Source: Neobacillus paridis
Lineage (GTDB): Bacteria > Bacillota > Bacilli > Bacillales > Cytobacillaceae
Direction: 5' to 3'
Assembly: GCF_016765675.1 (NCBI RefSeq)
Contig: NZ_JAESWB010000025.1
Location: 310,001-374,000, forward strand
Length of the DNA stretch: 64,000 nt
Below are positions 47,138 through 58,378 of the stretch, one piece after another (the stretch's first letter is position 1; each line of letters opens with the position of its first letter). The position numbers and the translations under genes are program-made. The notes below the pieces were generated by a model, which had not been told where the DNA came from, searched no databases, and was given only the letters and a program-made list of their open reading frames with translations.

Positions 47138-47167
47138 AAAGGCCACAGTGAGAGAACTGTGGCCTTT
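47138..47167 (+). terminator. terminator after yqeY
   Basis: AAAGGCCACAGT pairs perfectly with ACTGTGGCCTTT, followed by TT. Confidence 0.85.
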
Positions 47168-47187
47168 TTCCATATTTAATAAATAAT

Positions 47188-47213
47188 TGAAACCAAATTG
47201 TTATTTATTCGTA
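47188..47213 (+). promoter_or_regulatory. SigW promoter of the nfeD-floA operon
   Basis: TGAAAC, 16 bp, CGTA, an exact match to the extracytoplasmic-function sigma-W consensus. B. subtilis yqeZ-yqfA-yqfB is SigW-controlled (cell-envelope stress). Confidence 0.85.
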
Positions 47214-47252
47214 TAAATAATAGCGGGCATTGAAGAGGGGGGTGTTGCGCCT

Positions 47253-47888
47253 ATGGCTGAGATTCTTACGGACCCAATTGTAGTAACCTTTCTCTTAACT
47301 ATTGCGGGAGTTGGGTTTATCGTTCAACTATTTTCGCCGAAGTTTGGATTCGCGGGATTTGCTGGGTTAATAGCACTCGTTATCTTCTTTTTCGGTCATT
47401 TTCAAGCAGGATCGGCAGGAATTGGAACATTAACCTTATTTGTTGTTGGTTTATTGTTAATCTTTTCGGAAATATTTCTTCCTGGAGCTGTGGCAGGTAC
47501 ACTGGGGATTGGAGCATTAATTTGCAGCTTTTTTTTGGCTGGTGAAAATCCGTTACAAATGGGTATTTCCATTTTAATTGCCATCATTATTTCAATTATC
47601 GTTTTCTTTTTAATGATCAGGGTTTTAGGAAAGAAATTAGTTTTGTTTAATAAAATGGTTTTGTTTGATACTGCCAAGAAAGAGGACGGCTATGTCTCGA
47701 ACGTAAACCGAACAGATTTATTGGGAATGGAAGGAAAGGCCTTGACGATTTTACGTCCAGCCGGAACCATCGTCATCAATAATGAAAGAATAGATGTTGT
47801 CAGTGAGGGCGGCTTTGTTGAAAAGAATGCAAAAGTGAAAGTAATCAAAGTAGAAGGTGCCCGAATTGTTGTGAGAGAAGTTCAATAA
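47253..47888 (+). CDS. yqeZ: short NfeD-family membrane protein (YqeZ-type)
   Basis: A 211-aa protein with five to six hydrophobic helices (about 5-135) and a C-terminal OB-fold NfeD domain (about 150-211, MEGKALTILRPAGTIVINNE). It partners flotillin-like FloA at membrane microdomains. B. subtilis YqeZ is about twice as long because it has an N-terminal ClpP-like serine protease domain; none is present here or upstream. GGGGGG Shine-Dalgarno. Same operon as floA, behind a SigW promoter. Confidence 0.85.
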   Translation: MAEILTDPIVVTFLLTIAGVGFIVQLFSPKFGFAGFAGLIALVIFFFGHFQAGSAGIGTLTLFVVGLLLIFSEIFLPGAVAGTLGIGALICSFFLAGENPLQMGISILIAIIISIIVFFLMIRVLGKKLVLFNKMVLFDTAKKEDGYVSNVNRTDLLGMEGKALTILRPAGTIVINNERIDVVSEGGFVEKNAKVKVIKVEGARIVVREVQ

Positions 47889-47909
47889 TTTTATCAGGAG
47901 GACATATAG

Positions 47910-48905
47910 ATGGATTTTATATCAGGTGGCACGTTGTTCCTTGTTGCCGTGGTCGTGGTCGTGTTAATCTTCTTTGGCATCCTACTATCGTTTATTCCGG
48001 TCATGCTGTGGATTTCGGCACTTGCAGCTGGAGTAAGAATCAGTATTTTCACGCTCGTGGGGATGAGATTACGCCGGGTAATCCCTGGAAGAGTAGTAAA
48101 TCCTTTAATTAAAGCACATAAAGCTGGCTTAAATGTAACGACCAATCAGCTTGAAAGCCATTATCTTGCTGGCGGTAATGTTGATCGGGTCGTGAATGCG
48201 CTGATTGCTGCTCACCGCGCCAATATAGAATTAAGCTTTGAACGTTGTGCTGCGATTGACTTGGCCGGCCGCGATGTGTTGGAAGCTGTACAAATGAGCG
48301 TTAATCCGAAAGTAATTGAAACTCCGTTTATTGCCGGTGTAGCCAAGAACGGGATCGAAGTGAAAGCTAAGGCAAGAATCACCGTTCGTGCCAACATCGA
48401 CCGGCTTGTCGGTGGTGCCGGAGAGGAGACGGTGGTTGCCCGCGTTGGCGAAGGCGTTGTCTCTACCATTGGGTCATCGGAAAGCCACAGCAAGGTATTG
48501 GAAAATCCTGATTTGATTTCGCAGACCGTCTTAGCTAAAGGACTTGATGCTGGTACGGCATTTGAAATTCTATCCATTGATATCGCTGATGTTGATATTG
48601 GTAAGAATATTGGGGCTGAATTGCAAACCGAACAGGCTGAAGCGGATAAGCGAATTGCCCAAGCAAAGGCGGAGGAGCGCCGCGCAATGGCTGTTGCGCA
48701 AGAACAGGAAATGAAGGCAAAAGTACAAGAGATGCGAGCAAAAGTTGTTGAGGCAGAGGCAACTGTTCCTTTGGCGATGGCAGAAGCTTTGAAGACAGGC
48801 AACATTGGTGTGATGGATTATTTAAACGTTAAAAATATTTCTGCAGATACAGATATGAGAGGATCGATAGGCAGAATAGCAGCTGATAAGAAGGACGATA
48901 AGTAA
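47910..48905 (+). CDS. floA: flotillin-like protein FloA
   Basis: A scaffold of functional membrane microdomains. 331 aa: an N-terminal membrane hairpin (about 4-45), the SPFH-type core (about 60-220), then an Ala/Glu-rich coiled coil (about 225-300, [14 protein letters not shown]). AGGAGG upstream. Partner of the NfeD protein before it and the short yqfB after it. Confidence 0.94.
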   Translation: MDFISGGTLFLVAVVVVVLIFFGILLSFIPVMLWISALAAGVRISIFTLVGMRLRRVIPGRVVNPLIKAHKAGLNVTTNQLESHYLAGGNVDRVVNALIAAHRANIELSFERCAAIDLAGRDVLEAVQMSVNPKVIETPFIAGVAKNGIEVKAKARITVRANIDRLVGGAGEETVVARVGEGVVSTIGSSESHSKVLENPDLISQTVLAKGLDAGTAFEILSIDIADVDIGKNIGAELQTEQAEADKRIAQAKAEERRAMAVAQEQEMKAKVQEMRAKVVEAEATVPLAMAEALKTGNIGVMDYLNVKNISADTDMRGSIGRIAADKKDDK

Positions 48906-48941
48906 ATATCCTCCTGTGGTTGAGCAGAAAGAGGTGGCGAA

Positions 48942-49385
48942 ATGGAAAAGATTCTGTTTTTCATCATGTTAATGGGGATCCTCTCAAGTATTTTTGGCAA
49001 GGGTAAAACAAATCAGCAAAACCGCAGAAATAGACCTGTTTCTCGTGATCCTTTTAAGCAATTAAGGACATTTGTGCAAACCGAAAACCAAGCACCGAAG
49101 AGAAACATGATTCCGACGGAAGTAACTCGACCTAAACCAGCCAAAAAAGATTTAGTCCAACATTTTTCGGAAGCAAACTTGGAAATGGCTGATCCATTAA
49201 TTAGTAAACCCGATCCTTCCACCGATACGGGAAAAGAGATTGCTACGGTTCAAGCGCCACGGCCGCCTGAGGTTAGTAATTTACCCGATAACCCGGATAC
49301 GAATATGATTATTAACGGGATAATCTGGTTCGAAATTCTTGGTAAGCCCCGTTCAAAGAACCCCTACTTCACCGGAAAAAGGTAA
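48942..49385 (+). CDS. hypothetical protein in the yqfB position
   Basis: A 147-aa protein with an N-terminal hydrophobic span (about 3-18), then a hydrophilic, Pro/Lys-rich, probably disordered stretch to about 120. The C-terminal IINGIIWFEILGKPRSKNPY looks conserved. It may be anchored at the membrane with the floA products. I do not recognise a domain; position alone suggests yqfB. AGAGGTGG Shine-Dalgarno. Confidence 0.65.
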   Translation: MEKILFFIMLMGILSSIFGKGKTNQQNRRNRPVSRDPFKQLRTFVQTENQAPKRNMIPTEVTRPKPAKKDLVQHFSEANLEMADPLISKPDPSTDTGKEIATVQAPRPPEVSNLPDNPDTNMIINGIIWFEILGKPRSKNPYFTGKR

Positions 49386-49430
49386 CTCAAAGACGGGATA
49401 GATGGTAAACAAAATGGAAAAAGATGTGCT

Positions 49431-49481
49431 AGAACCCCTCGTCATTTCATAAATATGAGATGAAAGGGGGTTCTTTTTTTT
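49431..49481 (+). terminator. terminator whose 3' arm carries the yqfC ribosome binding site
   Basis: AGAACCCC (49431-49438) pairs with GGGGTTCT (49467-49474), with further TCATTTCAT/ATGAGATGA pairing inside, and a T-run ends right at the yqfC ATG (49482). The Shine-Dalgarno AAAGGGGG is in the 3' arm. Confidence 0.8.
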
Positions 49482-49787
49482 ATGGCAAAAAATTGGGTCG
49501 GGCGAGTTCGCAGCTGGATGGCAAAAAATATGGATCTTCCACAAGATGTCATGATGGATTTACCCCGGATTACGATGATTGGTCAAATTCATGTTTATAT
49601 TGAGAATCATCGCGGCTTGCTCACCTTTACCGATAAAGAACTCCGGCTTTTGCTAAAGCAGGGGCAATTGTTAATTAAAGGAAAATCCTTTGTGATTAAG
49701 ACTATCTTACCTGAAGAAATTTTATTGGAAGGAAAAATTGATCAGGTTACTTATATAAATGATGATAAGCCGGGAGGAGAAAAATGA
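49482..49787 (+). CDS. yqfC: sporulation protein YqfC
   Basis: A 101-aa YabP-family protein, relative of SpoIVA-associated YabP/YqfC, produced in the mother cell in B. subtilis. Recognisable by RITMIGQIHVYIENHRGLLT (about 27-46) and the GKSFVIKTILPEEILLEGKI core. It overlaps yqfD by 4 bp. Its translation start directly follows the T-run of a terminator hairpin. Confidence 0.88.
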   Translation: MAKNWVGRVRSWMAKNMDLPQDVMMDLPRITMIGQIHVYIENHRGLLTFTDKELRLLLKQGQLLIKGKSFVIKTILPEEILLEGKIDQVTYINDDKPGGEK

Positions 49788-50980
49788 AGAACCAGTGGAT
49801 CGTCTTTCTATTTGGCCGGGTTACGGTAAAGGTTACAGGCAGGGGAATTGAACGTTTTTTAAACGTTTTAACACGAAATGGAATACTCATATGGAATGTT
49901 AAGCGTCATGGCGCCAATACGATTACGTTTAAAATAAAGCTTCAAGATGCAATGAAAATAAGGCATTTTGCTAGAAAAAGTGAATGCCGAATTTCCTTTT
50001 TAAGAAGAAGCGGCATGCCGTTTTTACTAAAGCGAATGTTTAAAAACAGCGGCTTCTTGATTGGTGCAGGAATGTTCCTAGTCATTGTATTTCTTCTCTC
50101 AAATGTCATTTGGGGAATTGAAATAAAAGGAGCAAAGCCGGCAACGGAATATCAAATTCGCCAGGAATTGGACAAGATGGGGGTTAAAATTGGCAAGCTG
50201 CAATTTTTTGTCGATAATGAAGAAGGCATTCAACGAAAGTTAACCAACAACATTGGGGCTCTGACATGGGTTGGCGTGGAATTAAAAGGGACAACCTATC
50301 ACCTCCAGGTGGTCGAAAAAAATGAACCGAAAAAACAAAAAAAGTTATCACCAAGAAATCTAGTTGCTAAAAAGAAAGCGATCATAGTAAGAATGGACAT
50401 TGATGATGGCCAAAAGAAAGTCGATGTTAATGACTTTGTCGAACCGGGTCAATTGCTTGTTTCCGGGGAAATCGGCCAAGAGGGTCAAAAACCAAGGCTT
50501 GTCGCAGCTAAAGGAGAGGTTTGGGGAGAGATATGGTATAAAAGCCATGTGGAGCTGCCAATGAAAACGACATTTAGTGTCTATAATGGCAAGGAAAAAC
50601 GAAAGTACTCCTTATTATTCGGAAAGCTTGAAATCCCTGTATGGGGGTTTGGCAAACATGGATTTAAGGATTACAAAACAGAAATAAATATTCATAAACT
50701 TCATTTCTTAAAATGGGAATTACCAATTTCTTATGTTGACCGGACGATTCGTGAAAGCAGGGAAGCGGTCAGAACCTATACAGTGAAGGAAGCGGAAGAG
50801 AGCGCCATCGAAGAGGCGAGAAAAGAAATAAAAAAGAAAATAGATGAGGAAGCAATCATTAAGGATGAAAAAATTTTACACAGGGATATAAAAAATGGTA
50901 AAGTTATACTTGACATACATTTTAAAATAATTGAAAATATTGCAGTCGGGCAACCGATTACCAAGGAGATTCATGAATGA
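49784..50980 (+). CDS. yqfD: sporulation protein YqfD
   Basis: A 398-aa mother-cell sporulation membrane protein. Short cytoplasmic N-terminal domain, one transmembrane span (about 88-108, FLIGAGMFLVIVFLLSNVIW), then a large external part with ALTWVGVELKGTTYHLQVVE and a charged helical C-terminus. Overlaps yqfC and phoH by 4 bp each, so the three are translationally linked. Confidence 0.9.
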   Translation: MKNQWIVFLFGRVTVKVTGRGIERFLNVLTRNGILIWNVKRHGANTITFKIKLQDAMKIRHFARKSECRISFLRRSGMPFLLKRMFKNSGFLIGAGMFLVIVFLLSNVIWGIEIKGAKPATEYQIRQELDKMGVKIGKLQFFVDNEEGIQRKLTNNIGALTWVGVELKGTTYHLQVVEKNEPKKQKKLSPRNLVAKKKAIIVRMDIDDGQKKVDVNDFVEPGQLLVSGEIGQEGQKPRLVAAKGEVWGEIWYKSHVELPMKTTFSVYNGKEKRKYSLLFGKLEIPVWGFGKHGFKDYKTEINIHKLHFLKWELPISYVDRTIRESREAVRTYTVKEAEESAIEEARKEIKKKIDEEAIIKDEKILHRDIKNGKVILDIHFKIIENIAVGQPITKEIHE

Positions 50981-51945
50981 CAGAGAAGTTAACAACGATC
51001 AATGTACAACTTGAAAATCCAGCTGAAGCGATTACTTTACTTGGAAATTCCGATCAACATTTAAAAATAATTGAACAAGAACTAGGCGTGTCCACTGTCA
51101 CGAGAGGTGAATCTGTCGGTTTATCAGGTGACGAAGAAAAGGTCGTCTTGGCCGGTCAGGTTATTGATAAATTAGTTCAAGTAATTAGAAAAGGAATTAC
51201 CATTAGCGGAAGAGATGTTCTTTATGCGATTCAAATGGCCCAGAAAGGGACACTTGAATATTTTGTCCATTTGTATGATGAGGAAATTGGCAAAAATGTA
51301 AAAGGAAAAACGATTCGTATTAAGACACTGGGACAAAGGCAATATGTAACGGCGATTAAGAACCATGACCTTGTATTTGGAATTGGACCTGCCGGAACCG
51401 GTAAGACCTATCTTGCGGTTGTTATGGCCGTAAATGCCCTGAAGAATGGTCAGGTAAATAAAATTATTTTAACTCGTCCCGCTGTTGAGGCAGGGGAAAG
51501 CCTTGGATTTTTACCTGGTGACTTGAAGGAAAAGGTTGATCCTTATTTAAGACCTTTATATGATGCCTTACATGACGTGCTCGGGGTTGAACATACCCAG
51601 CGCTTGATTGAACGGGGAACAATTGAGATTGCTCCGCTTGCTTATATGAGGGGGCGGACATTGGATGATGCTTTTGTGATTTTAGACGAAGCGCAAAATA
51701 CAACTAATCAGCAAATGAAAATGTTTTTAACCAGGCTTGGATTTGGCTCCAAGATGGTCATTAACGGGGATCAAACACAGATCGATTTACCAAAGGGAGC
51801 AAAATCCGGCTTGATTGAGGCTGAGAAAATTTTACAAAATGTCAGTGGTATCTCCTTTGTCTTTTTAGAGCAAAGTGATGTCGTCCGTCATCCGTTGGTA
51901 GCCAAAATTATTCAAGCCTATGGAAAGGTCGAAAAAACCTTATAA
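50977..51945 (+). CDS. phoH: PhoH family protein
   Basis: A 322-aa P-loop ATPase of the PhoH/YbeZ type. An N-terminal KH-like region (1-100) is followed by Walker A GPAGTGKTYLAV (about 135-146), Walker B FVILDEAQNT (about 228-237) and NGDQTQIDLP. It is placed two genes before ybeY; YbeZ and YbeY work together on ribosomal RNA in other bacteria. Confidence 0.93.
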   Translation: MTEKLTTINVQLENPAEAITLLGNSDQHLKIIEQELGVSTVTRGESVGLSGDEEKVVLAGQVIDKLVQVIRKGITISGRDVLYAIQMAQKGTLEYFVHLYDEEIGKNVKGKTIRIKTLGQRQYVTAIKNHDLVFGIGPAGTGKTYLAVVMAVNALKNGQVNKIILTRPAVEAGESLGFLPGDLKEKVDPYLRPLYDALHDVLGVEHTQRLIERGTIEIAPLAYMRGRTLDDAFVILDEAQNTTNQQMKMFLTRLGFGSKMVINGDQTQIDLPKGAKSGLIEAEKILQNVSGISFVFLEQSDVVRHPLVAKIIQAYGKVEKTL

Positions 51946-51952
51946 AGGTAAC

Positions 51953-51989
51953 AAAAGGGATTTACCTGTCAGCCAGGTATCCCTTTTTT
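51953..51989 (+). terminator. terminator after phoH
   Basis: AAAAGGGAT-TT-ACCTG pairs with CAGGT-ATCCCTTTT, then TTC. Confidence 0.8.
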
Positions 51990-51995
51990 CGCTAC

Positions 51996-52064
51996 TAGGA
52001 AATGATCCATTCAACTACGGCTCATGAACCGTCCTTAAGGACTCGCTAGTCGGCGAGGTTTCAG
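51996..52064 (+). repeat. structured 70-bp repeat, copy 2 (after phoH)
   Basis: Same family as 41761-41830. AACC...GGTT encloses GTCCTTAAGGAC (perfect palindrome) and CTCGC-TAGTCG-GCGAG. It starts TAGGAAA, directly after the terminator as in copy 1. Confidence 0.7.
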
Positions 52065-52125
52065 TATTTTATAAAAGGGTGAAAGTTCATTAAAAAACTG
52101 TTATATTTTACATAAAGTGAGTTGG

Positions 52126-52292
52126 AATTTCTACTTTGAGAATTGTCTAGCTCCAGCGCCTAGCAGCTAGTGTCTTTCACGCTCCGCCCTACGATAAGTC
52201 AACATCGAATTGCTATCGCTCTTCGTGTTTCCTTTATCTCAGTTGGAGCGCTCCAAGCCATACGCTACTGACCAAGGCGCTTGCGCTATTCT
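52126..52292. repeat. Bacillaceae intergenic repeat, full-length copy
   Basis: About 165 bp from GAATTTCTACTTTGAGAATT through CTCCAGCGCC to CCAAGGCGCTTGCGCT. The type is a well-known non-coding repeat of Bacillaceae intergenic regions, as I recall. Shortened copies occur at 31558-31598 and 10430-10480. Confidence 0.7.
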
Positions 52293-52310
52293 CAGTTGGA
52301 GGGATGATCG

Positions 52311-54452
52311 TTGGATTTTCTGCAGCAACACTTCATACGGATACGAAAGCTTCTGGATATAACTTTTTTTCGGGTGCTGTTTTTTATCATCTTAGGGATT
52401 GTCTTATATACTGCAATGTATAATAATGTCAAACCGGAAAAACTGAATCTAAGCCTGTTTTCTATCGCGGAAAAAACGATTCGTTCTCCAGGAACTGTTG
52501 AGGATAAAAAAAGTACAGAAATCAAACGGAAAGAGGCTCGAGACCAAGTACAGGATGTCTATGCTGTCAAAAAGGAATATGCCCAAAATCGGGTTGATTT
52601 AATAACCTCTATTTTTGATACTGCTTCGGAATTAAATGATGAAACAGATCAGAAGAAAGCAGCGGATAAGAAAGAACCAAGTGTTTCCGAAAAAGTGGAA
52701 AGCTTGAAGGGTAAATTAACCTCTACTGTTAATAAAGATTTAAGTAATCAGGTTTTTTCATCTTTAGTCCAAGCGAGTAACCAGGAGTTATCCATTGCCA
52801 AGGATTTAACGGTGACGGCCATTAACAATGTGATGACAAAACGGATTCCTGCTGATGAAGTGGAAAACGCTAAAAAGCGGGTGGAGGAAGAATTAAAATA
52901 TAGTACGTTAAATGATGATTTGCGCAGGGCTTCCATTGAACTGGGGAGATACGCCGTCATTCAAAACGAATTCTATGATCCGGCAGCGACCGAGGAGCTG
53001 CGCAGGCAAGCAGCAGAAAGCGTTGAGCCGGTTAAAATTCTCCAAGGTCAAATTATTGTGGAAGAGGGAAAATTAATCAATCGGGAAATTTATCGTCAAT
53101 TAAAACTTGTCGGTCTGCTACAAACGGAAAAATCCTTTAGACCATTCATTGGCTTAACGGTTCTGATCCTTATCATTCTGTTGGGTTTCTATTATTATTT
53201 TTATCAAGTGAAATCTTCGCCGGAAAAAAGACAAACAGACATGTTGATGTTTGGGATCACTTTTGTCCTGTCTATTTTTATCATGAAAATAATCAGTTTG
53301 CTGCAGGTATTTAATTACTCCTGGATTGGCTATCTTTTTCCTGCAGCTATGGCGGGCATGCTAATCAAAATTTTGATCGATGAAAAACTGGCTATCCTTA
53401 CATCTCTAGTACTTGCCGTCTGTGGAAGCATTCTGTTTAATGAAGGTGTTGCCGGTACTCTGAATTTTTCTGAGGGAATTTACATTTTATTTAGCGCCTT
53501 GGCAGGAGTGCTCGCCTTAAATAAACGAAACCAACGATCGAGGATTTTACAAGCCGGTTCATTCTCGGCACTTGTCAATTTGTTAACCATCGTGGCCATT
53601 ATGTACTTGCCCAATGGACAATTTACCGGTTTGGAGTTTGTGTACTATATCATTACAGCGTTTGTATCTGGAATTGGGGCTGCTGTGTTAACAATTGGAC
53701 TCCTGCCGTTTCTGGAAGCAAGCTTTGGAATTCTGTCAACTATAAGGCTGATTGAGTTGTCTAATCCGAACCATCCATTGTTAAGAAAGATATTAATGGA
53801 GGCACCAGGGACTTATCACCATAGTGTGATGGTTGCGAATTTAGCAGAATCTGCTTGTGAAGCGATTGGTGCCAACGGCCTTTTGGCGCGGGTAGGAAGC
53901 TACTACCATGATATTGGAAAAACACGGCGGCCGAACTTTTTTATTGAGAACCAAATGCACCACGATAATCCGCATGACCGCCTGCCTCCGGAGAAAAGTG
54001 CAAGTATCATTATTGCTCATGTTACTGACGGCTCAGAAATATTAAAAAAGCATCATTTGCCAAAGGAAATTATTGAGATTGCTGAACAGCATCACGGGAC
54101 AACCTTATTAAAATATTTTTACCATAAGGCATTGCAAAATGATCCGGATGTTGATGAGGCGGCCTATCGCTATCCCGGTCCGAAAGCACAATCAAAAGAA
54201 TCGGCGGTTGTCGGGATTGCCGACAGTGTCGAGGCAGCTGTACGTTCCATATCACAGCCCACACCAGAAGGAATTGAAACACTGGTAAGAAAAATAGTGA
54301 CCGACCGCTTGGAGGACGGCCAATTTAATGAATGTGATTTAACATTTAAGGAAATTGACACCGTAACACATGCATTATGTGAGACATTAAAGGGGATATT
54401 CCATTCAAGAATAGAATATCCAGAAATGACAAAGAAGGTGAAACAGGCATGA
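52311..54452 (+). CDS. pgpH: cyclic-di-AMP phosphodiesterase PgpH (7TM-HD)
   Basis: Hydrolyses c-di-AMP to pApA; membrane protein of 713 aa. One N-terminal span (about 16-35), an extracellular 7TMR-HD domain (about 50-270), seven helices (about 280-470), then the cytosolic HD domain with [11 protein letters not shown] and [11 protein letters not shown] (metal ligands near His533-Asp534). TTG start with TTGGAGGGATG upstream. First gene of pgpH-ybeY-dgkA. Confidence 0.93.
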   Translation: MDFLQQHFIRIRKLLDITFFRVLFFIILGIVLYTAMYNNVKPEKLNLSLFSIAEKTIRSPGTVEDKKSTEIKRKEARDQVQDVYAVKKEYAQNRVDLITSIFDTASELNDETDQKKAADKKEPSVSEKVESLKGKLTSTVNKDLSNQVFSSLVQASNQELSIAKDLTVTAINNVMTKRIPADEVENAKKRVEEELKYSTLNDDLRRASIELGRYAVIQNEFYDPAATEELRRQAAESVEPVKILQGQIIVEEGKLINREIYRQLKLVGLLQTEKSFRPFIGLTVLILIILLGFYYYFYQVKSSPEKRQTDMLMFGITFVLSIFIMKIISLLQVFNYSWIGYLFPAAMAGMLIKILIDEKLAILTSLVLAVCGSILFNEGVAGTLNFSEGIYILFSALAGVLALNKRNQRSRILQAGSFSALVNLLTIVAIMYLPNGQFTGLEFVYYIITAFVSGIGAAVLTIGLLPFLEASFGILSTIRLIELSNPNHPLLRKILMEAPGTYHHSVMVANLAESACEAIGANGLLARVGSYYHDIGKTRRPNFFIENQMHHDNPHDRLPPEKSASIIIAHVTDGSEILKKHHLPKEIIEIAEQHHGTTLLKYFYHKALQNDPDVDEAAYRYPGPKAQSKESAVVGIADSVEAAVRSISQPTPEGIETLVRKIVTDRLEDGQFNECDLTFKEIDTVTHALCETLKGIFHSRIEYPEMTKKVKQA

Positions 54453-54919
54453 CCTTACTGATTGATACTATGGATGAAACGAAAGAATTGACGGAGCAGC
54501 AATTACTTGAAATCGAAAGGCTGTTAAATTTTGCAGCGCAAAAGCAAAATATTAAGGAGCATAGTGAGGTTTCCGTAACATTTGTGACGAATGAGCGAAT
54601 TCAGGAAATTAACCGCGAATATCGCGATAAGGATGCCCCGACAGATGTTATCTCTTTCGCCATGGAAGAGATGGGAGAAGGAGAGGTTGAAGTGATGGGG
54701 GCTGGGCTGCCCCGTGTCTTAGGGGACATTATTATTTCGGTACCAAAAGCGAAAGAACAGGCAGCGGAATATGGTCATTCTTTTGCCCGGGAACTTGGCT
54801 TCTTGGCAGTTCACGGTTTTTTGCATCTTCTAGGCTATGACCATATGAACGAGGCGGATGAAAAAGAAATGTTTACGCTGCAGAAGGAAATCTTAAACGA
54901 ATATGGACTTACACGATAA
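54449..54919 (+). CDS. ybeY: endoribonuclease YbeY
   Basis: A single-strand endoribonuclease for 16S rRNA 3' maturation and ribosome quality control. 156 aa with the zinc motif [11 protein letters not shown] (H-x3-H-x5-H, about 131-141). It overlaps pgpH by 4 bp and dgkA by 17 bp. Confidence 0.95.
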   Translation: MTLLIDTMDETKELTEQQLLEIERLLNFAAQKQNIKEHSEVSVTFVTNERIQEINREYRDKDAPTDVISFAMEEMGEGEVEVMGAGLPRVLGDIIISVPKAKEQAAEYGHSFARELGFLAVHGFLHLLGYDHMNEADEKEMFTLQKEILNEYGLTR

Positions 54920-55292
54920 TCACAAATCTCATTCGGTTTTACGCTCTTTTTCTTTTGCGGTAAATGGCCTTTTTATCGGCCTTCTGCAAGAAAGAAACAT
55001 GCGGATCCATTTGCTATGCTCGGTGGTCGTGGTGTTTATTTCTGTTTACTTTTCCATTTCGATAATCGAATGGATCGTCATTCTTTTTGCAATCGGAGGC
55101 ATGTTTGCTTTAGAATTATTGAACAGTGCAATTGAAAGAGTCGTGGACCTGACAAGTCCGGAATATCATCCGCTGGCAAAGCAGGCAAAAGACATGGCAG
55201 CGGGAGCTGTGCTTGTATATGCTGTCCTCTCGATTATCGTCGGCGTCCTGATTTATTACCCGTATATTCGAAAGTTATTTATCCTGAATTAA
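54903..55292 (+). CDS. dgkA: undecaprenol kinase (DgkA family)
   Basis: A 129-aa membrane kinase with three helices. In Gram-positive bacteria this family phosphorylates undecaprenol for cell-wall lipid carrier recycling. Motifs: ERNMRIHL near 36, [15 protein letters not shown] (Glu and Asn metal/ATP site, about 71-85) and KDMAAGAV near 98. Its start lies inside ybeY, implying coupling. Confidence 0.92.
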   Translation: MDLHDNHKSHSVLRSFSFAVNGLFIGLLQERNMRIHLLCSVVVVFISVYFSISIIEWIVILFAIGGMFALELLNSAIERVVDLTSPEYHPLAKQAKDMAAGAVLVYAVLSIIVGVLIYYPYIRKLFILN

Positions 55293-55440
55293 CAAGTAAT
55301 AAAACGTGCTGATTGAAGTTTCACATGATATAGGTTTATTGAATGGCCTTTGATAAAATCATAGCAAATTATTTCAAGGGCAAAATTAGACTTTTGTGAA
55401 AATTCCAATTTTTTTATTACTTTTTTGCTACAAGTAATGA

Positions 55441-56821
<1,381 letters not shown>

Positions 56822-56981
56822 TCCGTTCGCCCTATCTAGAATATTACTCAAGTTTTAAGAATATGCATGGACCGCATTTACAAAATTTACGTCTTATGAT
56901 TTTAGTGTGGGCAGGCCAAGATAATTGTAAGCTTTAGGACCCAAAAATACGCTAGTCTAAAAATTGAAAGGTGGGGTTTTC

Positions 56982-57125
56982 GTGTTGGATTTAACGTGGA
57001 AAGTATTTACCCAGACCGGTAATATCGACACATATCTTCTCTTTAAAGAACTTGAGAAGGAAAACCAAGAAATACCCGGTAATTCGAATGAAGAGCTAGC
57101 ACAAATGGATAATCCTATTTTCTAG
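56982..57125 (+). CDS. yqzL: YqzL family small protein
   Basis: A 47-aa protein starting VLDLTWKVFTQTGNIDTYLL (GTG start) then FKELEKENQE. It matches B. subtilis YqzL, which also lies between era and recO. AAAGGTGGGG Shine-Dalgarno. Function unknown. Confidence 0.85.
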   Translation: MLDLTWKVFTQTGNIDTYLLFKELEKENQEIPGNSNEELAQMDNPIF

Positions 57126-57336
57126 CAGCCGCACACTTCTAATTGAAAAGGGGCGGAGCGCCGCATAAAGAAATTCATTCTAACCAGTTGTAGATATAAA
57201 TAAACATTTTCTAATTTGAATGTAGTTTAGTTTAGCTCTGCTCACACCGCCTTATTGGCAAGGTGTGGGTTTCTGGATTAGTGTTTCTATAGTAAAAGGT
57301 GCCGTGCCCGGCTATTTAGTTTGGGATGGTGACATT

Positions 57337-58089
57337 ATGCTTCAGAAGTGTGAAGGCATCGTCATTAGAGCAACTGATTATGGTGAAACCAATAAAATTG
57401 TCACTTTGTATACCAGGGAATGGGGGAAAATCGGCGTGATGGCCAGAGGGGCAAAAAAGCCGAACAGCCGTCTCTCCTCCATTACCCAGCTTTTTACTTA
57501 CGGTTATTTTCTCATTCAAAAAGGAACCGGTTTAAGCGGTTTACAGCAAGGTGAAATCATCACATCTTTTCGTTCGATTGGTGAAGACATTTTTTTAACC
57601 GCCTATGCAAGCCTGATCGTTGAATTAACCGATAAATGTACCGACGAGAAGAAACCGAATCCATTTCATTTTGAGTTATTATATCAGACTCTAAATCTAA
57701 TGAATGAGGGGTATGATCCGGATATTTTGATCGATATTTATGAAATGAAAATGCTAAATGTATTAGGATTATATCCGGTCTTAAACCAATGTTCTGTTTG
57801 CGGCCAGTCTTCCGGACATTTTTCTTTTTCCATTCGTGAAGGCGGGTTTATCTGCCATCGTTGTCTGGAGCATGACCCCTATCATTTTAAAATTTCACCA
57901 GCTGCTGTTAAATTGTTGCGGCTCTTTTATTATTTTGATTTGTCACGTTTAGGGAGCATCTCTGTAAAAGACACGACCAAAGCCGAACTCAAAAAGGTGA
58001 TCGATGCCTATTATGACGAATATTCAGGACTGCATCTGAAATCGAAAAAATTTCTCGACTCAATGGCCCATTTTCGAAATCTTTTATAG
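57337..58089 (+). CDS. recO: DNA repair protein RecO
   Basis: Loads RecA on SSB-coated DNA with RecR. 250 aa: N-terminal OB-fold ([20 protein letters not shown]), helical middle, and a zinc finger CSVCG...CHRC (about 149-175). I chose ATG 57337 because the homology starts at MLQKCEG, although the frame is open upstream. Confidence 0.94.
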   Translation: MLQKCEGIVIRATDYGETNKIVTLYTREWGKIGVMARGAKKPNSRLSSITQLFTYGYFLIQKGTGLSGLQQGEIITSFRSIGEDIFLTAYASLIVELTDKCTDEKKPNPFHFELLYQTLNLMNEGYDPDILIDIYEMKMLNVLGLYPVLNQCSVCGQSSGHFSFSIREGGFICHRCLEHDPYHFKISPAAVKLLRLFYYFDLSRLGSISVKDTTKAELKKVIDAYYDEYSGLHLKSKKFLDSMAHFRNLL

Positions 58090-58095
58090 AATTTG

Positions 58096-58124
58096 TTGAC
58101 ATTATTGTTTGTTTTGGTTATTAT
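58096..58124 (+). promoter_or_regulatory. SigA promoter of the glyQS T-box leader
   Basis: TTGACA, 17 bp, TATTAT. The leader RNA starts near 58131. Confidence 0.6.
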
Positions 58125-58139
58125 ACTCAATAAAATTAA

Positions 58140-58346
58140 TAATTGCGCTGAAGGAAAGTAGTACTTAGGCACAATCTATAAAAGCGAACCTAGGATGGTG
58201 TGAGCTAGGGTATAGAAGCTTAAGGAAGGCGTTCCGGAGCAATTTGATTACATGAAAAGAGGCCGGCAGCTGCCGGCAAATAGGGTGGAACCGCGGGTTA
58301 ACTCTCGTCCCTATGCGTAAAAGCATAGAGGCGGGAGTTTTTTCAT
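58140..58346 (+). promoter_or_regulatory. glycine T-box riboswitch
   Basis: A leader with the T-box sequence AGGGTGGAACCGCG (58282-58295), which pairs with the free acceptor end of uncharged tRNA-Gly. It is followed by a terminator (AACTCTCGTCCCTATGC with GCATAGAGGCGGGAGTT, about 58300-58341, then T-run). Stem I lies before it. Uncharged tRNA favours the antiterminator and switches on glyQS. Confidence 0.92.
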
Positions 58347-58378
58347 TGACTAATTCAATAAAAGGAGTTATCGAAAAA

